Positions 7,861 to 14,644 of a stretch of DNA of 25,157 nt are shown here, piece by piece. Each line of letters starts with the position of its first letter. Position 1 is the stretch's first letter. The stretch is from NCBI GenBank assembly GCA_946482545.1, contig CAMLRX010000072.1:1-25157 (forward strand), read 5' to 3'. Origin of the DNA: an uncultured Flavihumibacter sp. (GTDB lineage Bacteria > Bacteroidota > Bacteroidia > Chitinophagales > Chitinophagaceae). The notes below the pieces were generated by a model. It saw nothing but the letters and a program-made list of their open reading frames with translations, searched no databases and was not told where the DNA came from. The translations under genes and the position numbers were made by a program.

Positions 7861-8456
7861 TATTCCGCTTCGGCCACTACTTCTTTCACTTCAGGGATCA
7901 TCCTTTTCATCATGCCCTCAATCCCCGCTTTCAGCGTGATCATGGAGGAAGGGCATCCGCTGCAGGAGCCTTGCATGATGAGGTTCACCACCCCTTCGTT
8001 GTAATTTTTGAACTGGATGGCGCCCCCGTCCATTTCAACGGCGGGTTTAACGTAGTTTTCGAGTAGCTCTTTGATCCTTTTCACTACGTCATCATCATCC
8101 GCAGCCACTTCGTTGGTGCTTTCCGGCTTGATGTTGGCGAGTTCTTCCTCGTTCACCACCGCTTTTCCTTCCTCCAGGTATTCCTTCAGGAACTGGCGGA
8201 TGGTAGGAATCACATCGTTCCAGTCGGTATCCACTGTTTTTGTAAGTGTCACAAAGTTACTGGCGATGAAAACGCTTTTTATGAAGGGGAAACTGAATAA
8301 TTCTGTTGCCAGGGGAGAAGGTTTCGCACTCGCCTCATCCGGGAAATCGATGCTTTTACCTGGATACAGGAGTTTGTTGGCCACAAACTTCATTGTTTCC
8401 GGGTTGGGTGTCATTTCGGTATAGATGCTGATCACCGGGTTTCCTGTCTTAATCAT
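7860..8456 (-). CDS. Nfu-type iron-sulfur cluster scaffold (NifU family)
   Basis: A 198-residue protein that carries and delivers Fe-S clusters to apoproteins. Residues 8-95 are the Nfu N-terminal domain (ISIYTEMTPNPETMKFV near the start). After an acidic linker (about 100-122) comes the NifU-like C-terminal domain, with VEMDGGAIQF at 140-149 and the cluster-binding CxxC, C165 and C168, in MQGSCSGCPSSM. I chose the ATG at 8454-8456; a longer reading adds 10 residues but would start upstream of the promoter-proximal leader. The -7 element 19 bp upstream gives a short leader. It heads a transcript with pnuC and the kinase. Confidence 0.93.
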   Translation of the reverse strand: MIKTGNPVISIYTEMTPNPETMKFVANKLLYPGKSIDFPDEASAKPSPLATELFSFPFIKSVFIASNFVTLTKTVDTDWNDVIPTIRQFLKEYLEEGKAVVNEEELANIKPESTNEVAADDDDVVKRIKELLENYVKPAVEMDGGAIQFKNYNEGVVNLIMQGSCSGCPSSMITLKAGIEGMMKRMIPEVKEVVAEAE

Positions 8457-8474
8457 ATTTCTGAATTTACTGTA

Positions 8475-8482
8475 CAAAAGTA
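8475..8482 (-). promoter_or_regulatory. -7 promoter element for nfu-pnuC-kinase
   Basis: The minus strand reads TACTTTTG, a full TAnnTTTG match, 18 bases from the preferred nfu ATG. It begins directly after the T-run of the terminator of the upstream MerC-like gene, so termination and initiation signals touch. Confidence 0.65.
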
Positions 8483-8483
8483 A

Positions 8484-8512
8484 CAAAAAAAATCCCGTTG
8501 GGTTGCAACGGG
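8484..8512 (-). terminator. Intrinsic terminator of the MerC-like gene
   Basis: CCCGTTG (8494-8500) pairs with CAACGGG (8506-8512) around a five-base loop. On the minus strand the stem is followed by ATTTTTTTT, a strong U-tract. It sits 41 bp past the stop of the gene at 8554. Confidence 0.85.
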
Positions 8513-8553
8513 ACCAAAGGGCATTTCCGAAAAGCGGAATATTTTAAACTTTA

Positions 8554-8946
8554 TCAGTGGTTGCAGTCTGAAGTATGACAATGGCCGGCTTTCCTGCATT
8601 TCCGGTAATTGAGGAGGTGCGCAGTGATGATGCCGATCACCGCCAGCAACAGCAGCGGAATCTCGAAATGATGCCATACCTGCTTGGCTACCAGGCAACT
8701 GAAGCCCAAAACGAAAACCAGCAGCGGCAGTAGTGTATGGTGGTGTTTCAGGTAACCGTGGATCAGGGAATAGGCGCCGATACAGAAAGCCAGTACAATC
8801 ATCAGCACTTCAAAAGAAGTACTGGAAAGCAGTTCAATGCCCAATACCGGCAGGCTCGTTAAAAAAAGCGGCAACAGCGCACAATGGATGGCGCAGGCAA
8901 GCGAGGTGGCAATTCCCAGGGCGTCCCAATTCACTTTAAATCCCAT
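8554..8946 (-). CDS. MerC domain-containing inner-membrane protein
   Basis: A 130-residue protein with four hydrophobic segments, the size and layout of MerC-like metal-uptake proteins. The first helix carries LACAIHCALLP with C18, H21 and C22, a candidate metal-binding set as in MerC, and C84 lies in the third. The C-terminal tail RKCRKAGHCHTSDCNH is rich in Cys and His. No merA, merR or merP is near, so a role with mercury is unlikely; zinc or another thiophilic metal is my inference, supported by the Fur-family gene across the divergent promoter. Two upstream ATGs (8955, 8976) are in frame; 8946 leaves a leader of about 12-15 bases after the promoter. Confidence 0.82.
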   Translation of the reverse strand: MGFKVNWDALGIATSLACAIHCALLPLFLTSLPVLGIELLSSTSFEVLMIVLAFCIGAYSLIHGYLKHHHTLLPLLVFVLGFSCLVAKQVWHHFEIPLLLLAVIGIITAHLLNYRKCRKAGHCHTSDCNH

Positions 8947-8964
8947 AATTTCCATATAAGGGTG

Positions 8965-8996
8965 CAAAAATAACAATCGTGCAACGAAGTTGCAAA
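8965..8996 (-). promoter_or_regulatory. Promoter of the MerC-like gene
   Basis: Minus strand: TTTG at 8996-8993, a 20-base spacer, then TATTTTTG at 8972-8965. Both boxes and the spacing match the Bacteroidota housekeeping promoter (TTTG / TAnnTTTG). The palindrome at 8980-8994 overlaps the -33 box and spacer. Confidence 0.75.
8980..8994. promoter_or_regulatory. Palindromic operator candidate between MerC and SCO1-Fur
   Basis: TGCAACGAAGTTGCA is a perfect 6-3-6 inverted repeat. It overlaps the -33 box of the MerC promoter and ends 25 bp before the SCO1 -7 box, a position from which a bound repressor could block both. Fur-family dimers bind dyads of about this size, and a Fur-family gene lies in the plus-strand operon. 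The link between this regulator and this site is inference. Confidence 0.6.
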
Positions 8997-9019
8997 TAAT
9001 TTTTTAACCGCATTGGCCG

Positions 9020-9027
9020 TACCTTTG
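9020..9027 (+). promoter_or_regulatory. -7 promoter element for SCO1-fur
   Basis: TACCTTTG fully matches TAnnTTTG and lies 16 bases before the SCO1 ATG, giving a short leader like that of the divergent gene. The expected -33 position is AT-rich without a clear TTG. Confidence 0.6.
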
Positions 9028-9043
9028 TGGCTCAATTGGAAGT

Positions 9044-9691
9044 ATGGGCAAAAAACTGATGATTTATCTGGGGATTTTCGTGGTACTGGTGGGTGGGTTT
9101 TTCTTCTTTATTTATGGAGATAATGACCTGTGGAAGACTAAACTCCCCGTATTGAACTACACGAAGGAGTTCTCGTTCACCGACCAGTATGGCAAGCGGA
9201 TCACCGACCAGGATGTAAAAGGAAAGGTATATGTGGCGGAATATTTCTTTACCACCTGCCCCGGCATCTGCCCCAGGATGAACAATAACCTGAAAGGGGT
9301 ATATGAAAAGTATAAAAATAAGGACGGCTTCGTGATCCTTTCCCATACAGTTGATCCGGAGAAAGACACCGTAGGCAGGATGAAACATTACGCGGACTCC
9401 CTCGGTGTAAACACCCCCAACTGGTTGTTTTTAACCGGTCCCAAAGACAGTCTGTATAACGTAGCCCGCGCCAGTTATTTACTGGACGACCCCGCCAACG
9501 CGCAGCAGGCTATAGACGAGCAGTTCATCCACACGCAGTTTTTTGCGCTGGTCGACAAAGGTGGAAGGGTGCGCGGTATTTACGACGGACTCAAAACAGA
9601 AGAGATCGCCAAACTGGAAAAAGATATTTCCGATCTGCTGAAGGAGAATACCCCCCAACGCACTTCGGTACAAACAATGATGAACCAATAA
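9044..9691 (+). CDS. SCO1/SenC family copper-binding protein
   Basis: A 215-residue thioredoxin-fold protein anchored by one N-terminal helix (about residues 5-24) and facing the periplasm. The SCO copper ligands are visible: the CxxxC pair C72 and C76 in FFTTCPGICPRM, and the distal His H163 in EQFIHTQFFALVDKGG. VDPEKDTVGRMKHYADSLG is also a SCO hallmark. These proteins deliver copper to, or reduce, the CuA site of cytochrome c oxidase. No oxidase genes are here; instead the gene is 4 bp upstream of a Fur-family regulator, implying metal-responsive control. Confidence 0.93.
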   Translation: MGKKLMIYLGIFVVLVGGFFFFIYGDNDLWKTKLPVLNYTKEFSFTDQYGKRITDQDVKGKVYVAEYFFTTCPGICPRMNNNLKGVYEKYKNKDGFVILSHTVDPEKDTVGRMKHYADSLGVNTPNWLFLTGPKDSLYNVARASYLLDDPANAQQAIDEQFIHTQFFALVDKGGRVRGIYDGLKTEEIAKLEKDISDLLKENTPQRTSVQTMMNQ

Positions 9692-9695
9692 AGCT

Positions 9696-10118
9696 ATGAT
9701 TATGGAAACCCAGGTGCAGCAGCTACTCAAGCAAAACCAGCTTAGCGTTACCGGAAGCCGGGTGAAAATACTGGAGCTCTTTCTTCAGAGCAACGGCGCC
9801 CTCGCCCATGGCGATATTGAAAAGAAAACCGGGGAAAAATTCGACCGCGTTACCATCTACCGGACGCTGCAAACCTTTATGGAGAAAGGGATCATCCACC
9901 TGATTCCCACCACCGATAACAACGTACTTTACGCACTTTGTAAAGACAATTGCTCCGAAGGGCACCACCACGATAACCACGTGCATTTTGTTTGCGATGA
10001 ATGTGGCACCACAATTTGCCTGGAAGAAGTGACTGTTCCCGAAGTAAAACTCCCCAAAGGATTTAAGCCGCACCAGGCCGAAATGGTGGTGAATGGCGTT
10101 TGCAAAGACTGTAAGTAA
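9696..10118 (+). CDS. Fur family metal-responsive transcriptional regulator
   Basis: A 140-residue Fur-superfamily protein. Residues 1-75 form the winged helix (VTGSRVKILELFLQSNGALA, then DRVTIYRTLQTFMEKGIIH). The dimerisation domain carries a His-rich metal loop (HHHDNHVHF, 90-98) and two structural CxxC pairs: C100/C103 in CDECG and C136/C139 in GVCKDCK, which usually hold Zn. Subfamily (Fur, Zur or PerR) cannot be fixed from motifs; Zur is plausible because MerC-like and Cys/His-rich neighbours suggest zinc or copper traffic. It is co-transcribed with SCO1 (4 bp gap). A second ATG two codons in is equally possible. Confidence 0.9.
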   Translation: MIMETQVQQLLKQNQLSVTGSRVKILELFLQSNGALAHGDIEKKTGEKFDRVTIYRTLQTFMEKGIIHLIPTTDNNVLYALCKDNCSEGHHHDNHVHFVCDECGTTICLEEVTVPEVKLPKGFKPHQAEMVVNGVCKDCK

Positions 10119-10128
10119 AAAATAAAGC

Positions 10129-10148
10129 CCCCATGTAGAAACATGGGG
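10129..10148 (-). terminator. Hairpin terminator shared by the ncRNA candidate and fur
   Basis: CCCCATGT (10129-10136), loop AGAA, ACATGGGG (10141-10148): eight perfect pairs. The minus strand continues GCTTTATTTTTT, a good U-tract; the plus strand continues ACTTCTTGG, which is poorer. The hairpin lies 10 bp after the fur stop, so it may end both transcripts. Confidence 0.8.
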
Positions 10149-10184
10149 ACTTCTTGGTTAAGGCTCTGATTAGTAGCTATCTAA

Positions 10185-10206
10185 ATTCCGAGCGAAGCGA
10201 AGGAAT
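10185..10206. repeat. REP-like palindrome
   Basis: ATTCC and GGAAT flank GAGCGAAGCGAA. The pattern 'ATTCCGAGCGAAGCGA..GGAATCTC' resembles the widely dispersed bacterial REP sequences of this form. It lies inside the candidate ncRNA, so it may be part of that transcript or an inserted repeat. Confidence 0.4.
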
Positions 10207-10405
10207 CTCCCTGAGACTAGAAATCCCATCTCGTGATGTAATCTCTGTGAAGGAACCGCCCCAAAGCAAGGCAGTCTCAGCAAATCGAATTCACCAAAGG
10301 AGTCTAACCTCCGCGAATCACGCTCTCCCCCAACTCCTCCCTAACTTAGATGCATCTCGCAACTCCGCCAATCTTCAACCCGGAACTGTTGTCATTTTTA
10401 CCCAA

Positions 10406-10434
10406 CAAAGATAATCTTAACGTTCATATTACAA
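10406..10434 (-). promoter_or_regulatory. Promoter reading into the 10400-10124 gap
   Basis: Minus strand TTG (10434-10432), an 18-base spacer, and TATCTTTG (10413-10406), a full -7 match. No open reading frame of useful length lies downstream on this strand before the terminator at 10129. It also lies beyond the stop of the peptidase gene at 10465, so it is not a promoter for a known gene. Confidence 0.6.
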
Positions 10435-10445
10435 TGCCCGACCAT

Positions 10446-10463
10446 ATACCACTTTGGTGGTAT
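10446..10463 (-). terminator. Possible weak terminator after the M3 peptidase gene
   Basis: ATACCAC (10446-10452), loop TTTG, GTGGTAT (10457-10463), two bases past the stop. Seven perfect pairs but no U-tract on the minus strand, so read-through into the ncRNA candidate is possible. Confidence 0.35.
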
Positions 10464-10464
10464 T

Positions 10465-12192
10465 TTAGGCCAGAATTTTACGGTATTCGGCTTCCACGAA
10501 CTGCATAAGAGACGCTATATACTCCGGAGAAAGGTCAAAACGAATACCTGCGGCCTCATACAACTCTCCTAATGTTCGCGTACCGCCTAAACCAAGTGCG
10601 GTTATATAGTTATCGAGCGCCGCCTCGGGTTTTTCATGAAACTGTTTCCACATGCCGATGGCGCCCAGTTGTGCGATACCATATTCAATATAATAGAAAG
10701 GCACTTCGTACAGGTGCAGTTGCCTTTGCCAACTGTACTTCCGGTATTCTTCCAGGCCGGAAACATCTATTACACCCGTTGAAAATTCATTCAGAATAGA
10801 AAGCCATGCTTCGGAACGTTCTTCATCTGTGTGCTGCGGATGTTCATATACCCAATGCTGGAACTTATCGATGGTGGCGATCCATGGGAAAACCGTGATC
10901 ACCCTTTCAAGTTGCTTTTCACGCGCGCGTTTGAGATCGACAGGATTTTCAAAAAAGTCTTCCCAGTTCTTCATGCTGAACAATTCCATGCTCATGCTCG
11001 CGAGTTCAGCCACCTCCATAGGGTATTCTTTGAACGCGGACAATTTCAGTTCATGGGCCAGGAAAGAATGGATGGCGTGGCCACCTTCGTGTACCATCGT
11101 AGTAACATCGTGCATCTGGCCAGCGGCATTCATGAAAATGAACGGGGCACCGGATTCCGCGAGCGGACAATTGTATCCACCGGGCGCTTTCCCTTTGCGG
11201 CTTTCCAGGTCTAGATGTCCCATCTCCTTCATTCTGTTCAGGCAATCGCCAAAGAACGGCCGCAGTTTGGAGAAGCAGGAGATAGATTTGTTCACCAGTT
11301 CTTCGCCGGTTTCAAAAGGATGCAGCGGCAAAGTTCCTGCAGGTTCTGCTTCTGTATCCCAGGGACGGAGCGGGTCGAGCTGCAACTTCTCTTTTTTGCG
11401 CTTATAGATCTCAGTTACCAGGGGCATCACATATTTTTTCACTGCTTCGTGGAACTGGAAACAATCTTCTTTGGTATAATCGAAGCGACCCAGTTCCTGG
11501 AACTTATAATCGCGGTAATTGGAGAAGCCTGCGTTCAGGGCCACCTGGTGGCGTTTTTCAATCAGCTTGGAATACAATTCGTTTAAGGCATCCTTATCCT
11601 GGAGACGGCGTTCATTGATTTTGCGGTACACTTCTTCGCGGAGGTTACGGTCTTCGTTTTCCAGGAACTTCGCCGCCTGCTGAAGGGTGAACTCTTTGCC
11701 ATTCACTTCAACAGTCATTTTCCCGGCAATCTGTCCATATTGCTGCTGCATTACACTCAGTTCGCTTTGCAGGGGAATATTTTCTTCCCGGAAAAGCTCT
11801 ATTGATTTCCTTACGCTGCGCAGGTAAACGAAATATTCTTTTCCTTCCAGTTCAGCCGCGAAAGGTGATTCCACCAGTTTCCTGTTCAGCTTATCGGCAT
11901 AAGGCTGGATACGAGGTTGAATTTCAGTGCAATAAAAAGTAAAAGCATCTTCGAATGCCTTGTTCTCGGTGTCACGTGTCATGCGGATTTGCCGCCAGCA
12001 AACATCTTCGCTGAGCACGGCTTCCAGTTCACTGAGATCAGCGAGCCATTTCTCAAGCGTTTCCTTACTGTCAATCGGGCGTTCCAGCAATTCTTTGAAC
12101 CAGGGCTCCAGCGCTTCCCAGTTGGTGATGGCAAAATCCTCGGGTAAATACTGTCTTTTAAGCTTTTGTATAGCTGCGGTATAGGTCTTCAT
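10465..12192 (-). CDS. M3 family oligoendopeptidase
   Basis: A 575-residue cytoplasmic zinc peptidase of the PepF/thimet type, which cleaves short peptides in peptide turnover. The zinc site is HEGGH (H368, E369, H372) in TTMVHEGGHAIHSF, with the third ligand probably E396 in PMEVAELASMSMEL. The helical N-terminal half (residues 1-200) contains the family segment FTLQQAAKFLENEDRNLREE. The C-terminal part includes YSWQRQLHLYEVPFYYIEYG, the substrate-binding Tyr/His region. Length fits the 560-600 residue M3 group. No signal peptide. It follows the DUF5606 gene beyond a good terminator, so it is probably its own unit. Confidence 0.95.
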   Translation of the reverse strand: MKTYTAAIQKLKRQYLPEDFAITNWEALEPWFKELLERPIDSKETLEKWLADLSELEAVLSEDVCWRQIRMTRDTENKAFEDAFTFYCTEIQPRIQPYADKLNRKLVESPFAAELEGKEYFVYLRSVRKSIELFREENIPLQSELSVMQQQYGQIAGKMTVEVNGKEFTLQQAAKFLENEDRNLREEVYRKINERRLQDKDALNELYSKLIEKRHQVALNAGFSNYRDYKFQELGRFDYTKEDCFQFHEAVKKYVMPLVTEIYKRKKEKLQLDPLRPWDTEAEPAGTLPLHPFETGEELVNKSISCFSKLRPFFGDCLNRMKEMGHLDLESRKGKAPGGYNCPLAESGAPFIFMNAAGQMHDVTTMVHEGGHAIHSFLAHELKLSAFKEYPMEVAELASMSMELFSMKNWEDFFENPVDLKRAREKQLERVITVFPWIATIDKFQHWVYEHPQHTDEERSEAWLSILNEFSTGVIDVSGLEEYRKYSWQRQLHLYEVPFYYIEYGIAQLGAIGMWKQFHEKPEAALDNYITALGLGGTRTLGELYEAAGIRFDLSPEYIASLMQFVEAEYRKILA

Positions 12193-12209
12193 AACTTCAA
12201 TTTAAAGAA

Positions 12210-12242
12210 AAAACCGGCTGGAAAAATCCCAAGGCCGGTTTT
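12210..12242 (-). terminator. Intrinsic terminator of the DUF5606 gene
   Basis: AAAACCGGC (12210-12218) pairs with GCCGGTTTT (12234-12242); TGG/CCA can extend the stem inward. The minus strand continues with TTCTTTAAATTG. It fills the gap between the DUF5606 stop and the peptidase start. Confidence 0.8.
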
Positions 12243-12264
12243 GAAAAAATTTATGTTTTCCTTT

Positions 12265-12831
12265 TTACTCTTCTGTTTTCTTTTTGCGGGGCGCTTTCTT
12301 TTTGGGCGCTTCTGCTTCGGCCTCAGCAGTTGCTGGCTCTTCCGCTTTTTTCTTTTTAGGCGCTTTTTTCTCTGCTTTCGGCGCTTCTGCTTCGGGAGCG
12401 GCTACTGCTTCCGCTTCCTCTTCCGGCGCATTGGCATCTTCAGCAGCCTGACTCAGTTTGAAGGCCACTTCATTGTTTTTCAGCACTTCAAACCATTTCA
12501 CCATCTTCTTCATATCGCTGGTGTATACCCTTTCCTGATCCAGTTCGGGGAACACTTCCTGGAAATAAGCTTTCAGCGCCTTGGCATCCTTCACATCGGG
12601 CAACGCCTTTGTGTTTTTCTCCATGGCCTGGAATACTTCCACCAGGTTTACGTTATCACTAACGGTATATACTTCAATACTTTCAAGGTGCGAGAAATTG
12701 TGTACGCGGGAGGCCACGAAACGTGTGGTCTTGTCGTCGAGAGAACGAACGATGGCACCATCGTTTTTGCTGCTTACCAGCTCAAATAATCCACTCAATC
12801 CTGTAACGGCGATAATTTTTCCGTATTCCAT
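12265..12831 (-). CDS. DUF5606 domain-containing protein with Lys/Ala/Glu tail
   Basis: A 188-residue protein. The N-terminal 130 residues match the Bacteroidota DUF5606 family: it opens MEYGKIIAVTGLSGLFELVS, followed by IVRSLDDKTTRFVAS and HLESIEVYT, features I recognise from that family. Its function is unknown. Residues 131-188 are low-complexity, alternating AEAEA and KKAPKKKK blocks like the tails of histone H1-like bacterial proteins; such tails can bind nucleic acid, but here this is inference. It has its own promoter and terminator and is thus a single-gene unit. The tail length may vary between strains because of its repetitive codons. Confidence 0.85.
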   Translation of the reverse strand: MEYGKIIAVTGLSGLFELVSSKNDGAIVRSLDDKTTRFVASRVHNFSHLESIEVYTVSDNVNLVEVFQAMEKNTKALPDVKDAKALKAYFQEVFPELDQERVYTSDMKKMVKWFEVLKNNEVAFKLSQAAEDANAPEEEAEAVAAPEAEAPKAEKKAPKKKKAEEPATAEAEAEAPKKKAPRKKKTEE

Positions 12832-12854
12832 ACTGATATTTTTTTCAAGGAGTG

Positions 12855-12862
12855 CAAATATA
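12855..12862 (-). promoter_or_regulatory. -7 promoter element for the DUF5606 gene
   Basis: The minus strand reads TATATTTG, a full TAnnTTTG match, 23 bases upstream of the ATG. No clear -33 TTG was found at standard spacing. Confidence 0.6.
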
Positions 12863-13064
12863 CGGGTTTAGGTACGAGATAAGTTCCCGGCAGGAAGATT
12901 TTGGCGGAACTGCCTTGCCAAGGCGGTCGATAAGCGGGTAGCTAAAGGTGAAAATAATCTGAAAATTTCCAAATGAAAATCGCGATATTGTCGTCTATAT
13001 CAGGCAAATCAGCATAAGGATATAGCGGGCTCCCCTGGTTGGCCGCTGCGCAAAAAACGATATT

Positions 13065-13646
13065 TTGAACGAAAGGATACTTATTGAAGAGCTCAGGCAG
13101 GGAAACCAGGCGGCATTCAAACAGTTGGTGGAAGCCTGGCAGAACATGGTGTATAACACCGCGCTGGGCATTCTGCAGCATCCTGAAGACGCAGAAGACG
13201 TGGCGCAGGAGGTTTTTGTTCAGGCTTACCAGTCGATCCACGGTTTTAAGGGCGATGCCAAACTATCGACCTGGCTGTACAGGATCACCTTATCCAAAGC
13301 GATGGACCATATCCGGCGGAAGAAAAGGAAAAAAAGATTCGCTTTTGTCCGCAGCCTGTTCGGCGAACAGGGAGAACTGGTGGAAGATCCCCCGGAATTT
13401 CACCACCCCGGCGTATCGCTCGACCAGAAAGAAATGGCCGCAGTTCTTTTTAAAGCAATCGAGAAACTTCCTGAAAGCCAACGCATTGCCTTCAGTTTGC
13501 ACAAAGTGGAAGGACTGAGCTACCAGGAAGTAAGTGAAGTAATGGAGAATACGGTGCCGGCAGTGGAATCGCTGATGCACCGGGCCAAAATGAACCTCCG
13601 GAAATGGCTGGGCGATTATTATAAAAACCTGGACAGCGAAGGTTAA
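13065..13646 (+). CDS. ECF-type RNA polymerase sigma factor
   Basis: A 193-residue group 4 sigma factor. Region 2 spans about residues 15-90, with DAEDVAQEVFVQAYQSIHGF for core binding and the -10 element, then LSTWLYRITLSKAMDHIRRK. After a basic linker (KKRKKRF) and a charged loop, region 4 (about 130-185) carries LPESQRIAFSLHKVEGLSYQ and a helix-turn-helix around AVESLMHRAKMNLRKWL, which reads the -35 element. No ATG fits; I use the TTG at 13065. A membrane protein follows 26 bp later and two envelope proteins after it, the layout of a sigma/anti-sigma operon. Confidence 0.92.
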   Translation: MNERILIEELRQGNQAAFKQLVEAWQNMVYNTALGILQHPEDAEDVAQEVFVQAYQSIHGFKGDAKLSTWLYRITLSKAMDHIRRKKRKKRFAFVRSLFGEQGELVEDPPEFHHPGVSLDQKEMAAVLFKAIEKLPESQRIAFSLHKVEGLSYQEVSEVMENTVPAVESLMHRAKMNLRKWLGDYYKNLDSEG

Positions 13647-13672
13647 TTGAAGAAAGAACGTCTAAATTTATC

Positions 13673-14011
13673 ATGATGAACCTTGAAAATGACATCACCA
13701 AAAAAGTTGACGCCACGCTCGAAAGCCTGAACGGCCTTCAGAGAGCGGAAGTGCCAGCCTTTTTATTTACGCGGGTACAGGCCGCGCTGCGCGCGGAAGA
13801 CGCCTTCTCTCCCTGGGAACGTATCCTCCAGTTTATCGGTAAGCCCTCGGTCGCCTTCGGCGCCCTTCTGCTGATACTGGCACTTAACGGATCTATCCTT
13901 GCCTGGAAAGAATCCCTGATGGGAAACAATTCCACCACCCAGACCCGTGAAGAATTCGCCGATGAATACAACCTCGCGGTGAATACTTTTTATGATTACG
14001 AAAACAAGTAA
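13673..14011 (+). CDS. Single-pass membrane protein, probable anti-sigma factor
   Basis: A 112-residue protein with about 57 N-terminal residues predicted inside the cell, one membrane segment (about 58-78, PSVAFGALLLILALNGSILAW) and a short periplasmic tail. The cytoplasmic part lacks the zinc-binding HxxxCxxC of ZAS anti-sigma factors. Position directly after an ECF sigma gene and 3 bp before a CpxP-like gene suggests it holds the sigma factor at the membrane, as CnrY does for CnrH. I recognise no family by sequence; the role comes from topology and context. ATG at 13676 is an equally possible start. Confidence 0.7.
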   Translation: MMNLENDITKKVDATLESLNGLQRAEVPAFLFTRVQAALRAEDAFSPWERILQFIGKPSVAFGALLLILALNGSILAWKESLMGNNSTTQTREEFADEYNLAVNTFYDYENK

Positions 14012-14014
14012 GGA

Positions 14015-14566
14015 ATGATCAGTGCTAAAAGGTACAAGTGGCTCGTGTTTATCATCAGCGTATTATTAGTGGCCAACGTGGTGTTGCTGTATATGCTGGT
14101 AAGTGAAGAAAAAAAACCGGGTGAGCCTAAAAAAACGGAAAAGCCACAGCAAAAACACCCCTACGGCAGAACTGGTGAAATGCTGGAAAAAGAAGTAGGT
14201 TTCTCCAAAGAACAACTGGAGCGCTATACAAAACTCAGGGAAGCACACTGGAATACCATGGGCCCTCTTTTTGAAAAAATGCGCAACTCCAAAGACGCTT
14301 TCTATCAACTGTTACGGGTACCCGAACTGAGCGACTCCACCCTGAAAAACGCCGCAACTGCAATCGGGAATGCCCAATTGGCCATAGACCTCCAGACCTT
14401 CAAACACTTCAATGAAGTAAAAGCCTTGTGCCTGCCTGAACAGCGCGAAAAATTCGATGCGTTCATTGAAGATGTGATCAAAAAAATGACCATGACCAGG
14501 GGCCGTGTAAACAACAACAAGGCTTCGGAAGATTCTTTAAAAAATTTACCCCAAAAAATGAAATAA
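14015..14566 (+). CDS. Membrane-anchored Spy/CpxP-like periplasmic sensor
   Basis: A 183-residue protein with one N-terminal anchor (about residues 9-29) and a helical periplasmic domain. The region GFSKEQLERYTKLREAHWN and the later LCLPEQREKFDAFIEDVIKKM show the paired helices and the degenerate LTxxQ-like motif (LPEQREKF) of the Spy/CpxP/CnrX superfamily. In CnrX the domain binds metal and relays the signal to the anti-sigma factor; here metal ligands cannot be picked with confidence. It begins 3 bp after the anti-sigma candidate, so the two are certainly co-transcribed. A basic, Pro/Lys-rich linker follows the anchor. Confidence 0.75.
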   Translation: MISAKRYKWLVFIISVLLVANVVLLYMLVSEEKKPGEPKKTEKPQQKHPYGRTGEMLEKEVGFSKEQLERYTKLREAHWNTMGPLFEKMRNSKDAFYQLLRVPELSDSTLKNAATAIGNAQLAIDLQTFKHFNEVKALCLPEQREKFDAFIEDVIKKMTMTRGRVNNNKASEDSLKNLPQKMK

Positions 14567-14644
14567 CTACGAAGGTTTTTCAAGGTCCCGGCTTCTAATA
14601 TTCAGTACTACTTAATTACTATAATTCTTAAATCAACTACTGAA

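Larger units (their letters stand above)
10124..10400 (-). ncRNA. Candidate structured non-coding RNA, family unknown
   Basis: This 346-bp gap has no credible reading frame, yet on the minus strand it is bounded by a promoter (TTG, 18 bases, TATCTTTG at 10434-10406) and a terminator (hairpin 10148-10129 followed by GCTTTATTTTTT). Inside are several pairings: CTGAGACT with AGTCTCAG (10211-10218 and 10273-10280) closing a 54-base loop, GGAG/CTCC at 10299-10312, GCG/CGC at 10313-10323, and ATTCC/GGAAT at 10185-10206. A predicted transcript of about 275 bases results. I looked for hallmark sequences of tmRNA, RNase P RNA, SRP RNA and the TPP riboswitch and found none; 6S RNA cannot be excluded by eye. 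Confidence 0.5.

Noticed and set aside
8554..8946. Mercury resistance determinant
   Set aside because: Only a MerC-like protein is present; merR, merT, merP and merA are missing, and the neighbours suggest essential-metal handling.
10273..10290. GCTGAGA on the minus strand, as in the TPP riboswitch
   Set aside because: The other conserved TPP elements (CUGAUC, the GGAUAAUGCC stretch and the GCGNAGGGA end) are absent.
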